Shown here one piece after another: positions 25,706-35,111 of a stretch of 64,000 bases of DNA. Source of the DNA: Corynebacterium rhinophilum (GTDB lineage Bacteria > Actinomycetota > Actinomycetes > Mycobacteriales > Mycobacteriaceae). Below the pieces are notes generated by a model. That model was not told the origin of the DNA. It was given only the letters and a program-made list of their open reading frames with translations, and did not search any database. Every line of letters begins with the position of its first letter. The first letter of the stretch is position 1. The position numbers were made by a program, and so were the translations under genes. The DNA lies in the NCBI RefSeq assembly GCF_030227225.1, contig NZ_JASPHQ010000016.1, positions 1 to 64,000 on the forward strand, in the 5' to 3' direction.

Positions 25706-27040
25706 ATGAGCGTGCTCGTTGTGGGAATGTCCCACCAATCGGCACCCGTGGCGTTGCTGGAAAAATTGAGTATGGACGATGTGGTGCAGCATTCCGCTTG
25801 CGGGCGGTTGGTTGACACCGAGTCCCTTACTGAGGCGATGATCATTTCCACGTGTAACCGCCTCGAGGTCTATACGGTGACCAATGCCTTCCACACCGGC
25901 GTGCAGGACGTCATCCGGGTGCTGCAGGAAGTCTCCCACGTCGATGAGGAAGAGCTGCGCAATTACCTTTACGTGCGCTATGCCGATGCCGCCGCGGAAC
26001 ACCTCATGTCCGTTACCTCCGGCCTGGATTCGATGGTGGTGGGCGAGCAACAGATCATCGGTCAGGTGCGTTCTGCCTACCAGTCCGCCTCCGAGCAGGG
26101 TACGGTTGGCCCGCGTATCCACGCCTTGGCGCAGTCCGCGCTGCGGGCCGGCAAGCGCGTGCACTCGGAAACGGAGATCGACAAGGCCGGCGTCTCCATG
26201 GTGACTTTCGCCTTTGACCAGGCGCTGCAGCGCCTCGATGCGGAGGATCTGCAGGGCAAGTCCGCGCTCGTGTTGGGCGCCGGGGCGATGGCCTCGCTTG
26301 CGGCCACCCACGCAGGCCGGCTGGGCATCGGCGAGCTGGTGATTGCCAACCGCACCCGCGAGCGCGCCGAGCGCCTTGCCGGCCACGCTGAGGAGGCCGG
26401 GGTCCACACCCGCGTGGTGGATTTTGAGGATCGCGCCGCCGCGCTTGCCGATGTCGACCTCGCCATCTCCGCCACCGGCGCCGAAGGCTTTACCATTACC
26501 GCGTCCGACATTCCGCCCGCGCACCTGCTGATGCTCATTGACCTCTCCCTCCCGCGCGATATCGATGACGCGGCAACTGAAATCGATGACGTGGACCTGG
26601 TGAATATCGAGCGCCTCAGCAAGTCCCTGTCGGCGGTAGCGACTGATGTCGCGGCGGGCACGGACCCGCACGAGCAGGCCCGCACCATCGTGGACGAGGA
26701 GCTTGCCGCCTATACCTCTGCCCAACGCGTGCGCGATGTGGCACCTGCCGTTAGCGCCCTGCACCGCCGCGCGGCGGATCTCGTGGAGTGCGAGGCGGCT
26801 CGCCTGCAGCAAAAGCACCCGGAGCTAGAGGGCAAGCAGCTTGCCGATGTCCAAGGTGCCCTCAAACGCGTCGCCGACAAGCTGCTGCATGAACCGACGG
26901 TGCGGGCGAAGAAGCTGGCGGCATCGGATAGCAGTTTTAGCAGCGAAAATGCCCTGCAGGAACTCTTTGGCCTGCAGCTGGAAGGCTCCGGCGTTGCCGT
27001 GGCCGTCAATGAATTGCCCACGCTGAATAAGGAGGCGTAA
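25706..27040 (+). CDS. hemA: Glutamyl-tRNA reductase
   Basis: A 444-residue enzyme reducing glutamyl-tRNA(Glu) to glutamate-1-semialdehyde with NADPH, the first step of C5 haem synthesis. The catalytic cysteine is in STCNRLEVYTV (about residue 50). GEQQIIGQVRSAY and the NADPH-binding LVLGAGAMASLAATHA (about 190) follow, and a long helical dimerisation domain closes the protein. ATG 25706 follows GGAG and is preferred to the TTG or GTG a few codons before. hemC starts immediately after the stop, so both are in one operon. Confidence 0.96.
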   Translation: MSVLVVGMSHQSAPVALLEKLSMDDVVQHSACGRLVDTESLTEAMIISTCNRLEVYTVTNAFHTGVQDVIRVLQEVSHVDEEELRNYLYVRYADAAAEHLMSVTSGLDSMVVGEQQIIGQVRSAYQSASEQGTVGPRIHALAQSALRAGKRVHSETEIDKAGVSMVTFAFDQALQRLDAEDLQGKSALVLGAGAMASLAATHAGRLGIGELVIANRTRERAERLAGHAEEAGVHTRVVDFEDRAAALADVDLAISATGAEGFTITASDIPPAHLLMLIDLSLPRDIDDAATEIDDVDLVNIERLSKSLSAVATDVAAGTDPHEQARTIVDEELAAYTSAQRVRDVAPAVSALHRRAADLVECEAARLQQKHPELEGKQLADVQGALKRVADKLLHEPTVRAKKLAASDSSFSSENALQELFGLQLEGSGVAVAVNELPTLNKEA

Positions 27041-27928
27041 ATGTTCCAGATTGGTACCCGTGGCTCCAAGCTTGCCACCACCCAGGCAGGACACGTCCGC
27101 GATTGGCTTATCGATGCCGGATTCGATTCCGAACTTCACATCGTCACCACCGCCGGCGATACCAATATGGCCCCGGTCGAGCGCATCGGCGTGGGCGTAT
27201 TCACCCAGGCGCTGCGCGAGGCGCTGTACAGCGGCGAATGCGATATCGCCGTGCACTCTTTCAAGGACCTGCCCACAGCCGAGGATGATCGCTTCCGTTT
27301 GGTCATCCCGCAGCGCCAGGACAGCCGCGAGGTGCTGGTCGCCCGTGACGGGATGAGCCTGATGCAGCTGCCGGAGGGCGCGCGGGTGGGAACCTCGGCG
27401 CCGCGCCGCATCTCCCAGCTGGCCGCCCTGCGCCCGGACCTGGAGATCCGCCCGCTGCGCGGCAATATCGATACCCGCATGTCCAAGGTGACCGATGGCG
27501 AGCTCGATGCCGTGGTGCTGGCCTATGCCGGGCTGCTGCGCGGTGGCTACGAAGATCGGGCGAGCGATATCTTCGACCCAGAATTATTCATGCCCGCTCC
27601 TGCCCAAGGAGCACTGGCCATCGAGGCCGTCGCTGGCACTGAGGCGGCCGCGGCATTAGACGCCGTTGTTGATGATCAAGCCACCTCCGCTGCCCTTGCC
27701 GAGCGCGCCGTTCTCGCCCGGCTCGAGGCCGGCTGCACCGCGCCCGTGGCCGCTACGTCCCGCTGGAACGGCGATCAATTAACGGTGCGCGGCGGCGTCT
27801 TTGCGCTGGATGGTTCCCGCCAATTGACCGCCACCGCCTCTGGCGCCGCGGCGGAAGCTGCGGAGTTGGGCGCGCGGGTCTCTGATGAGCTTTTCACCCA
27901 AGGCGCGGCCGACCTGCTGGGTCAGTAA
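27041..27928 (+). CDS. hemC: Porphobilinogen deaminase (hydroxymethylbilane synthase)
   Basis: A 295-residue enzyme that polymerises four porphobilinogens to hydroxymethylbilane using a covalently bound dipyrromethane cofactor. [13 protein letters not shown] opens the protein, followed by [16 protein letters not shown] (catalytic aspartate region), [11 protein letters not shown], and the cofactor-binding cysteine in [13 protein letters not shown] near residue 230. The ATG abuts the hemA stop. A hairpin follows in the 209-base gap before hemD, suggesting partial termination. Confidence 0.96.
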   Translation: MFQIGTRGSKLATTQAGHVRDWLIDAGFDSELHIVTTAGDTNMAPVERIGVGVFTQALREALYSGECDIAVHSFKDLPTAEDDRFRLVIPQRQDSREVLVARDGMSLMQLPEGARVGTSAPRRISQLAALRPDLEIRPLRGNIDTRMSKVTDGELDAVVLAYAGLLRGGYEDRASDIFDPELFMPAPAQGALAIEAVAGTEAAAALDAVVDDQATSAALAERAVLARLEAGCTAPVAATSRWNGDQLTVRGGVFALDGSRQLTATASGAAAEAAELGARVSDELFTQGAADLLGQ

Positions 27929-28010
27929 TTTCTACTTTAAGCGCTAATAATTTAAGGTGTAGATACCATAGATCATTTTTTGCAATGATACCCGGCCCCC
28001 TTTAAGGGCA

Positions 28011-28037
28011 TCCCAGGACGTAGCGCCTGGGATTTTG
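28011..28037 (+). terminator. Hairpin in the hemC-hemD gap
   Basis: TCCCAGG (28011-28017) pairs with CCTGGGA (28026-28032) and is followed by TTTT. This could end the hemAC transcript or allow partial read-through; the gap upstream (27929-28010) is A+T rich and holds no gene. Confidence 0.7.
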
Positions 28038-28137
28038 GCCGTTATGACCTTGATACCCACCGACGGCGCGGGGAGAAACACTGCAGGCGATCATGTCCGT
28101 GTGCGGTGCCGCGGGCCCAGATCTAGAAAAGAACTTT

Positions 28138-29814
28138 ATGAGCAATGCTGTGTCAGACACCCAGTTGGGCAAGATCGTCTTCGTGGGCGCTGGTCCGGGA
28201 AACCCAGACCTGCTGACCGTCCGCGCCCGCGAAGTTCTGGCCAATAACGCTATCGCCGTGACCGATCCGCAGGTCATGCAGGGCGTGCGCGATGCTGTCG
28301 CCACCGCGCTGCCCGTCCCGCAAGAGCTGCTGGATGCCGCGGAAGAGGAATACGCGCAGATGTGCGCCGATGCCAAGGCCAAGGGCGCGCGCCGCAAGCC
28401 GCCCCGCCCACCGGCACCGACCGCCGCGGTGCTCTACGCACCGGGCGAGGACATCGTAAGCCAGCTGCGCGAGTGCCTTGCCGAGGCCGATGGCGAGGAC
28501 GTCATCCGCCTCGTAACCGGTAACCCGCTCAACCGCGAATCCATCAAGGCCGAAATCAACGCCGTGGCCTCCGCAGGCCTGGAATTCCAGGTCGTGCCGG
28601 GCATGTCCCTGCCCTCGACCGTGCCGTCCTTTGCCGGGCTGGCGCTCGGATCGACGTACACGGAGGCCGATGTCACCGATGGCGCCGACTGGGACGCGCT
28701 CGCCAATGCCACCCAGCCCATCGTCTTGCAGGCCACCAAGGAAGACTTGGCAGACATTTCCACCGAGCTGCAGCAGCGCGGCATGCCGGCGGAAACCGAG
28801 GCCTTTGTGACCGTCCACGGCACCACGCGCCTGCAGCGCACCTATGAGACGACGCTGGGGACCATCGCCAAGCTGGACGCGGATTTGTCCGGCCCGCTGG
28901 TGGTGACCCTTGGCCGCAGCATCGATGACCGCACCAAATACTCGTGGTGGGAAAACCGCCCGCTCTATGGCTGGCGCGTGCTGGTGCCGCGCACCAAGGA
29001 ACAGGCTGGGCCCATGTCCGCGCGCCTAGCCGGCTACGGCGCCATCCCGCAGAACGTGCCGACGATTTCCATTGAGCCGCCCCGCAACCCAGCGCAGATG
29101 GACCGCGCCATCAAGGGCATCGTCGAAGGCCGCTACAAGTGGATCGTCTTTACCTCCGTCAACGCCGTGACCGCCGTGTGGGATAAGATTTCCCAGCTCG
29201 GCCTGGACGCCCGCGATTTCGCCGGCGTGCACCTTGCCGCCGTGGGCACCAAGACCGCCGATGCCATCCGCGCCAAGGGCATGGTGCCGGAGCTTTTGCC
29301 GCACAAGAAAAAGCAAAACGCCGAGGGCCTGATCGAGGTCTTTCCCAATTACGTCGAAGACATCGATGCCGTGAGCCGCGTTCTCCTGCCGCGCACCGAT
29401 ATCGCCGCCGATACGCTTGTCGATGGCCTTCAAGCCCTCCAGTGGGACGTCGATGACGTCGTGGCCTACCGCACCGTGCGCGCCGCTCCGCCCTCGGCAG
29501 AAATCCGCGACATGATCAAGACCGGCGGCTTCGATGCCGTGGCCTTTACCTCCGGTTCCACCGTGCGCAACCTGGTGGGCATCGCCGGCAAGCCGCACCA
29601 GCGGACGATCATCGCGTGCATCGGGCCATCGGCAAGTGCGGCCGCAGAAGAGCTGGGCCTGCGCGTCGATGTCGTGCCAGATGTTGCGGACGTGCCCGCG
29701 CTTGTCGATGCCCTCGCTAGCCACGTCGCCGCCCTCCGCGCCGCCGGTAACCTGCCCGCGCCCCGCAAGAAGCGTCGCGCGCGCAAGAAGACTACTAAGG
29801 TCGAGAAGGCGTAA
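28138..29814 (+). CDS. hemD: Uroporphyrinogen-III synthase with N-terminal methyltransferase-like domain
   Basis: A 558-residue two-domain protein. The N-terminal ~240 residues resemble uroporphyrinogen-III C-methyltransferase: the KIVFVGAGPGNPDLLT motif is intact, but the usual VVYDRLV and later SAM-site motifs are degraded. The region from about 285 (YGWRVLVPRTKEQAG onwards) is a HemD domain, with KWIVFTSVNAVTAVW and AFTSGSTVRNLV, that closes hydroxymethylbilane to uroporphyrinogen III. The C-terminus is a basic tail (PRKKRRARKKT). Actinobacterial HemD is commonly this fusion. ATG 28138 is chosen over an upstream start because it gives the family N-terminus. Confidence 0.92.
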   Translation: MSNAVSDTQLGKIVFVGAGPGNPDLLTVRAREVLANNAIAVTDPQVMQGVRDAVATALPVPQELLDAAEEEYAQMCADAKAKGARRKPPRPPAPTAAVLYAPGEDIVSQLRECLAEADGEDVIRLVTGNPLNRESIKAEINAVASAGLEFQVVPGMSLPSTVPSFAGLALGSTYTEADVTDGADWDALANATQPIVLQATKEDLADISTELQQRGMPAETEAFVTVHGTTRLQRTYETTLGTIAKLDADLSGPLVVTLGRSIDDRTKYSWWENRPLYGWRVLVPRTKEQAGPMSARLAGYGAIPQNVPTISIEPPRNPAQMDRAIKGIVEGRYKWIVFTSVNAVTAVWDKISQLGLDARDFAGVHLAAVGTKTADAIRAKGMVPELLPHKKKQNAEGLIEVFPNYVEDIDAVSRVLLPRTDIAADTLVDGLQALQWDVDDVVAYRTVRAAPPSAEIRDMIKTGGFDAVAFTSGSTVRNLVGIAGKPHQRTIIACIGPSASAAAEELGLRVDVVPDVADVPALVDALASHVAALRAAGNLPAPRKKRRARKKTTKVEKA

Positions 29815-29843
29815 GTTTTTAGTCTCGCTCTAAGGAGTACCCA

Positions 29844-30827
29844 ATGAGCTCATTTCCTGCCCGCCGCCCCCGCCGCCTGCGCTCCACGCCGCAGATGCGC
29901 AACCTCGTGGCCGAAACCACGCTGCGTCCATCGGACTTAATTCTGCCGATGTTCATTGCAGACGGCCTCGAAGAGCCGAACGAGATTTCTTCCATGCCCG
30001 GCGTGTACCAGCACACCTTTGACTCGCTGCGCCGCGCGACCGAAGAAGCCCTTGAGGTCGGCGTTACCTGCGTGGACCTGTTCGGCGTGCCGCTGGACAA
30101 GGACAAGGACGCCACCGGCTCCGTGGCTTGGAACCCAGACGGCATTTTAAACCGCGGCATTGCCGCCCTGCGCGAGGAATTTGGCGATGACCTCATCATC
30201 ATGGCCGATACCTGCCTCGACGAGTTCACCTCGCACGGGCACTGCGGCGTCCTCGATGACCAGGGCCGCGTGCTTAACGATGAATCCGTCCAGCTCTACC
30301 AAAAGATGGCCCGCTCCCAGGCCGAAGCCGGCGCGCAGATCATTTCGCCGTCGGGCATGATGGACGGCCAGGTTGCCGCCATCCGCGCCGATCTGGATCA
30401 GGCCGGGCGCGACGACGTCTCCATCATGGCCTACTCCGCGAAGTACGCCTCCGCCTTCTTCGGTCCCTTCCGCGAGGCAGTCGGTTCCTCCCTTGAGGGA
30501 GACCGCCGCACCTACCAGCAGGACCCGCGCAACTTCCGCGAATCCCTTTTGGAGGCCGAGCTCGATATCGAGGAAGGTGCCGACTTCGTCATGGTCAAGC
30601 CGGGCCTGCCGTATTTGGATGTCTTGTCCGCAATCGCGGAGACCTCTTCGGTACCCGTCGCCGTGTACCAGGTCTCCGGCGAGTACGCGATGATCAAGGC
30701 CGGTGCCGCCAACGGCTGGGTCGATGGCGAGGCCATCATGCTCGAATCGCTCACCGCCTTCAAGCGCGCCGGTGCCGACCAGATCCTGACGTACTTCGCC
30801 ACCGAAGCCGCACGCCTGCTCAAGTAA
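29844..30827 (+). CDS. hemB: Delta-aminolevulinic acid dehydratase (porphobilinogen synthase)
   Basis: A 327-residue enzyme that condenses two 5-aminolevulinates to porphobilinogen. The Schiff-base lysine segments IMAYSAKYAS and FVMVKPGLPYLD are intact, as is GEYAMIKAGAANGW. The metal site reads DTCLDEFTSHGHCG: it has cysteines at two of the positions used by zinc enzymes but an aspartate at the third, so it is not a clean zinc or magnesium type. AAGGAG precedes the ATG, 29 bases after hemD. Confidence 0.95.
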   Translation: MSSFPARRPRRLRSTPQMRNLVAETTLRPSDLILPMFIADGLEEPNEISSMPGVYQHTFDSLRRATEEALEVGVTCVDLFGVPLDKDKDATGSVAWNPDGILNRGIAALREEFGDDLIIMADTCLDEFTSHGHCGVLDDQGRVLNDESVQLYQKMARSQAEAGAQIISPSGMMDGQVAAIRADLDQAGRDDVSIMAYSAKYASAFFGPFREAVGSSLEGDRRTYQQDPRNFRESLLEAELDIEEGADFVMVKPGLPYLDVLSAIAETSSVPVAVYQVSGEYAMIKAGAANGWVDGEAIMLESLTAFKRAGADQILTYFATEAARLLK

Positions 30828-30836
30828 AGGATTCTT

Positions 30837-31697
30837 GTGACACAGCCTTCTCCTCGTCCGTCGCCGCGCCCTGAGTCGCCGCAGCCCGAGTCGCCACAGG
30901 CCGGCAATCCTGGGCCACAGCGCGATAAGCAGCGAGAGCCTCAACGAGAATCGCGGCCTAAGCTGCAGCCTCGGTCGCCGCAGCCCGGTGACCCGCGTGA
31001 CCAGCGCGGCAAGGGCTCGCAGGGCGGTTCCAAGCGCCCCGAGACCGTGGTCTACATGCTGTGGCTTTGGCTGGGCGTCGTCGCCGGGGAGACCGTCCAC
31101 CAGATCCTCAACGTGGTGCTGACCCTGCTCAACCACGATGTGCTCATGGCACAGGCCAAGCAGATGGTCGAAAGCACCTCGGGTGGCGAAGACGGCGAAG
31201 AAGTTTCGGACTCCTTAATTGAAATGGCCGCCTATGGGTCGGTGGCGCTATCGGCTGCCATTGCCATCGGCGTGCTGGTGCTGCTGCTCTTTTTACTGAA
31301 GTCGCTGGCGGGGCCATCAAAACGCGCGGGCACCTCGCGCCGCATCTGGTTCGCCTTTTCCATTTACTTCGGTTTCCGCATCCTGCTGACTTTCATGGTC
31401 ACGCCCACGGGTGCTGACGTCCCCGACTGGCTCTTTGCCGCCGACGGCATGGTACAAATCTTGGTCGGCGTCGCCGCCGTATTGGGGCTCATTTTTTCCA
31501 TTAAGCCCGACACCCTCGACTACACTGGCGAACTCGCGCAAATGCGCGAGCTGGAAAAGGAACTCGAGCAGGCGCGCCGGGATAAAGAGCGTGAGAAGCG
31601 CGAAAAGCAGGAAGCCAAGGAGAAGGGTGCCAAGGATCGGGGTAAGGAAACTTCCTCCCAGCAATCGCTTGGCGATGACCACAAGGACAACCGATGA
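30837..31697 (+). CDS. Hypothetical membrane protein with proline-rich N-terminus
   Basis: A 286-residue protein. The first ~65 residues are low-complexity (PSPRPSPRPESPQPESPQ type repeats, then PQRDKQREPQRESR), followed by four hydrophobic helices between about 75 and 220, and a coiled-coil-like acidic/basic tail (ELEKELEQARRDKEREKREK). It starts with GTG 10 bases after hemB, within the hem cluster, and overlaps the next gene by 4 bases, so the two are probably made together. It has no named domain I can recognise. Confidence 0.8.
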   Translation: MTQPSPRPSPRPESPQPESPQAGNPGPQRDKQREPQRESRPKLQPRSPQPGDPRDQRGKGSQGGSKRPETVVYMLWLWLGVVAGETVHQILNVVLTLLNHDVLMAQAKQMVESTSGGEDGEEVSDSLIEMAAYGSVALSAAIAIGVLVLLLFLLKSLAGPSKRAGTSRRIWFAFSIYFGFRILLTFMVTPTGADVPDWLFAADGMVQILVGVAAVLGLIFSIKPDTLDYTGELAQMRELEKELEQARRDKEREKREKQEAKEKGAKDRGKETSSQQSLGDDHKDNR

Positions 31698-32248
31698 CCA
31701 GTATGTTCCCCGGCCACGGCCGGCGCGATGACGGTCAAAGTGACGATGCTGCGGATAAGAATCAACGCCCAGGCCCCCGCGACTATAACCGCCCCGTACA
31801 AAACATCACCCAGGAACAAGACCTGTCCGTGTGGCCGCGCCCTCTCCAGTGGGCGTATTGGGTGCTCGTTGTTGCAGCCGTCATCATGCTGGTTAGCGGC
31901 ATGGTCGGTATCTTCGGCGGGGGCGGCGAGCAGATGGAGCCCTCGGATTCGGGCATCGCCGAGTATGTGCGGTCGAACCGCTTATTCGTCTCGGTATTTA
32001 ATATCATCGGCGCAATCATTCTGGCGCTCTTTTCCGCGCAACTCGCCAATGGATCGAAGTGGGCGCGCCGCATTATTTCAGTCGTCATTGCGATTGCCCT
32101 CTTTTTCAATATCGCAGCTTTGGCGCTTGGTATCGGTGGTCTCGGCCTGCTACTGATCGCCGTGACGCTGCTTATCGCGGTGGTCCTGCTCTTCCGGCCC
32201 CAGTCCAACCGGTTCATTGCCCACCGCAGCCTCCACGGGAGCGACTGA
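31694..32248 (+). CDS. Hypothetical membrane protein
   Basis: A 184-residue protein with a polar N-terminus (GHGRRDDGQSDDAADKNQRP) and about four hydrophobic helices (WAYWVLVVAAVIMLVSGMVG, FNIIGAIILALFSAQLA, IISVVIAIALFFNIAALALG and LLLIAVTLLIAVVLLF). Its start overlaps the stop of the gene before it. Together they are a membrane pair inserted between hemB and hemE, as in other corynebacterial hem clusters. Function unknown. Confidence 0.8.
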   Translation: MTSMFPGHGRRDDGQSDDAADKNQRPGPRDYNRPVQNITQEQDLSVWPRPLQWAYWVLVVAAVIMLVSGMVGIFGGGGEQMEPSDSGIAEYVRSNRLFVSVFNIIGAIILALFSAQLANGSKWARRIISVVIAIALFFNIAALALGIGGLGLLLIAVTLLIAVVLLFRPQSNRFIAHRSLHGSD

Positions 32249-32331
32249 CGCCTGGCTTGCGCACAGGGAACGCAAGACCCGCGGCGCGGCTAATTAGCCC
32301 CTGCTCCAACTTTTGATTCATAATGAGGAGT

Positions 32332-33366
32332 ATGTCTCGACTTAACCGCGCCCCCATTATCGATGCCGCGCTCGGCCGCACCCCCTCCCGTCCGCCAGTA
32401 TGGTTGATGCGTCAAGCTGGTCGCTCCCTGCCGGAGTACCGCGCCGCCCGCGAGGGCATCAGCATGCTGGACTCTTGCTTCATGCCGGAACTCCTCGCAG
32501 AAATCACCCTGCAGCCGGTGCGCCGCCATGACGTGGACGCGGCCATCCTCTTTTCCGATATCGTGGTCCCACTCAAGGCAGCCGGCGTCAACGTCGACAT
32601 CGTGCCCGGCCGCGGGCCGGTGATGGAGAAGGCGGTGAGGGAGAAGGGGGACATCGGCAAGCTGCCTATTTTGGAAGCCGACGTGCCCGAAGTTGCCCAA
32701 GGCATTGCGGGAATCCTCGGCGAACTGACCGAAACCCAAGCACTCATCGGCTTCGTTGGCGCGCCATTTACCCTGGCCAGCTACCTCATCGAGGGCGGTC
32801 CCTCCAAGAACCACAAGCGCACCAAGGCGCTCATGCACGCCGAGCCCGAAACGTGGCACATGCTCATGCGCCGGCTCGTGCCCACCATCATTAACTTCCT
32901 GCGGGTGCAGGTCGATGCCGGCATCGATGCCATGCAGCTTTTCGATTCCTGGGCCGGCTACCTCAACGAGCGCGACTACCGCGAGTTCGTGCTGCCATAT
33001 TCGCAGGAAATCCTGGCCAGCGTCGATATTCCGCGCATCCACTTCGGCGTGGGCACCGGCGAGCTGCTGCCGGCGATGTCCGAAGCCGGCTCCGAGGTCA
33101 TGGGCGTGGACTACCGCGTGGCCATGGACGCCGCCGCCCAGCGCGTGAGCTCCCGCGTGCTGCAGGGCAACCTCGACCCAGCGCTGCTTTTCGCCGGCGA
33201 CGATGCCGTGCGTCAAGCCGTGCGCACCATCCGCGGCGAGGTCGAGCGCGCCCAGCAGCGCGGCGATATCGACACCCACATTTGGAACCTTGGGCACGGG
33301 GTGCTGCCCACTACCGACGCGGAGGCCATCACCCGCGCCGTATCCATCATTCACGAGGAGGGCTAA
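32332..33366 (+). CDS. hemE: Uroporphyrinogen decarboxylase
   Basis: A 344-residue enzyme removing four carboxyl groups from uroporphyrinogen III to give coproporphyrinogen III. The substrate-binding VWLMRQAGRSLPEYR near the start, ILFSDIVVPLKAAG (aspartate that orients the pyrroles), FVGAPFTLASYL and the late NLGHGVLPTTD are all intact. An alternative ATG at 32323 lies in frame. I prefer 32332 because it gives MSRLNRAPI, although GAGGAG sits very close to it. hemY follows directly after the stop. Confidence 0.95.
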   Translation: MSRLNRAPIIDAALGRTPSRPPVWLMRQAGRSLPEYRAAREGISMLDSCFMPELLAEITLQPVRRHDVDAAILFSDIVVPLKAAGVNVDIVPGRGPVMEKAVREKGDIGKLPILEADVPEVAQGIAGILGELTETQALIGFVGAPFTLASYLIEGGPSKNHKRTKALMHAEPETWHMLMRRLVPTIINFLRVQVDAGIDAMQLFDSWAGYLNERDYREFVLPYSQEILASVDIPRIHFGVGTGELLPAMSEAGSEVMGVDYRVAMDAAAQRVSSRVLQGNLDPALLFAGDDAVRQAVRTIRGEVERAQQRGDIDTHIWNLGHGVLPTTDAEAITRAVSIIHEEG

Positions 33367-34749
33367 ATGCGTATTGCCATCATCGGTGCCGGCCTCGCCG
33401 GCCTTACCGCCGCCTACGAACTGCGCGATCACGACGTCGAGGTTTTCGAGGCCGCCGGGCGCATCGGTGGGAAGCTGTATTCCGTGCCGTTTAATGACGG
33501 CCCCACCGACATGGGTGCCGAGGCATTCCTCGCCCGTCGGCGCGATGCCGTGGACTTCTTCCACGCCCTCGGCTTGGGCGGCAGTTTAGTTGACCCGTCA
33601 GGTTTGCGCTCGCTGGTCTACAGCGGGGAGCTCAAGGCCCTGCCGCAGGGCGGGGTGATGGGCATTCCGTCGCATTCCGAGCCGGTCGCACACCTAGTTT
33701 CGGAGGACACGGTGCGGCGCATCGATAACGAGCAGCCCTTCGCGTGGACCGTGGGCGGCGACGTCTCGGTCGGTGAGTTGGTGCGTCAACAATACGGCGG
33801 CGACCTGGTGGACCGCGTTGTTTCCTCGCTGCTGGGCGGGGTGTACTCATGCACCGCCGATGACCTGGGCCTGCGCGCCACCATCCCCACGCTTGCCGAT
33901 GCCCTCGATACCCTCGCCGCCTCCGGCCCCGTCACCCTCTCTGCGGCCGTGCGCTCCCTCGAGGAATCCCGTGCAGAGAACCCCAGCGCCGGCGGGCCTG
34001 TTTTCCAGACCTTCCGCGGCGGCTACGCCGAACTCTATGAGACCCTGGCCGAAAAATCCCGCGCCAAGATTTTCGTTGACACGTTCATTTCTGGCATCAC
34101 GCGCGAGGGCGATAAGTTCCGCCTGGCCGGCGCGCCGGGCGATACTGCGCCCTTCGACCGCGTGCTGGTAGCTACCCCGGCACCGACCGCCGCGCGCCTG
34201 CTGCCCAAGGTGGCTCCGGATGCGGCAACGCGGTTGAAGGGGGTGAAGCTGGCGGCATCGGCAGTCGTGGGCCTCAAATTCGACTCCGACACCGATCCCT
34301 CCGGTACCGCGTTGCCACAAAACTCCGGCATCCTCGTCGCCACCGACCAAGATGACGTGCACGCAAAGGCATTCACGCTGTCATCGCGCAAATGGCCGCA
34401 CCTGGCAGAGCGCGGCGGGGCGCTGGTGCGTGCCTCGTTCGGCCGGTTCGGCGACGACGCCATCGTCCGCGCCGAAGAAGACGACCTCGTGGACTACGCC
34501 CTCGATGACCTGCAGCACCTGACCGGCTTCGACGGCCGCGCTGCTGGCGTCGCCGAAATCTTCACCCAGCGTTGGTTCGGCGGCCTGCCGCGCTTTGATG
34601 CCACCCACCTCGACACTGTGGCGGCCGTGCGCGATGCCTTGTCTCAATCCCCAGGCGTCGACGTCACCGGTGCCTGGGCCGGCGGCGTGGGCGTGCCTGC
34701 GGTCATCGCGGATGCACGCGCTGCCGCCGCCCGCATCGCTAGCAGCTAG
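33367..34749 (+). CDS. hemY: Coproporphyrinogen III / protoporphyrinogen oxidase
   Basis: A 460-residue FAD-dependent oxidase of the HemY/HemG type. It starts with the dinucleotide-binding motif MRIAIIGAGLAGLTAAYEL and has the EVFEAAGRIGGKLYS continuation. A substrate domain follows, and the FAD motif returns near the C-terminus (VTGAWAGGVGVPAVIADARA). In Gram-positive bacteria this family often acts on coproporphyrinogen III in the coproporphyrin-dependent route; the family alone cannot decide. It abuts hemE, and there is no ferrochelatase in this window. Confidence 0.93.
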   Translation: MRIAIIGAGLAGLTAAYELRDHDVEVFEAAGRIGGKLYSVPFNDGPTDMGAEAFLARRRDAVDFFHALGLGGSLVDPSGLRSLVYSGELKALPQGGVMGIPSHSEPVAHLVSEDTVRRIDNEQPFAWTVGGDVSVGELVRQQYGGDLVDRVVSSLLGGVYSCTADDLGLRATIPTLADALDTLAASGPVTLSAAVRSLEESRAENPSAGGPVFQTFRGGYAELYETLAEKSRAKIFVDTFISGITREGDKFRLAGAPGDTAPFDRVLVATPAPTAARLLPKVAPDAATRLKGVKLAASAVVGLKFDSDTDPSGTALPQNSGILVATDQDDVHAKAFTLSSRKWPHLAERGGALVRASFGRFGDDAIVRAEEDDLVDYALDDLQHLTGFDGRAAGVAEIFTQRWFGGLPRFDATHLDTVAAVRDALSQSPGVDVTGAWAGGVGVPAVIADARAAAARIASS

Positions 34750-34756
34750 CTCGCGC

Positions 34757-34948
34757 GGCTGCAATTAACGTTTGCTTGCCATTGGCACCACTTGCAGTCC
34801 GTGGTGGTTGAAACTAACCCCGGCTGTAGTTGACTCCACTGGGAGCCAGCGCCGGTTGCAGCTAGCGAAGTTGGTGGTTGGTGCTGGCGGTAGTTAAGCA
34901 TCACCGGCGATGGCGCGGCTGAACCGTGATGCGGTTCGGAATAAGCAG
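34757..34948. repeat. Six degenerate ~32-bp tandem units downstream of hemY
   Basis: Units begin at about 34757, 34789, 34822, 34854, 34886 and 34917. The common core is GGYTGYAGYTARC, followed by a variable stretch and GG(T/C)GCC or similar. The clearest units are 34822-34917. The spacing of 31-33 bases and the gradual divergence suggest an old tandem amplification. The stretch from 34750 to 35111 holds no convincing gene; frames in it are shadows or short. Confidence 0.6.
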
Positions 34949-35111
34949 CGAGGCGGATTTGGGCATGCCTAAACAGGCAGCAGGGTTACTGCTGCCTGAC
35001 CAGGCGCTTGTGGCCAATGCACGCGCGTGCGGAAACCTGACATGCGCGCAGATAATTGGCATGTGCGAGGGCCTGACCCCTCGGCCGGGAATGCCGGTTG
35101 GGGCCTGGGCG

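Noticed and set aside
34757..34948. The spaced repeats after hemY as a second CRISPR array
   Set aside because: The units are contiguous, diverge along their whole length and have no unique spacers between identical repeats.
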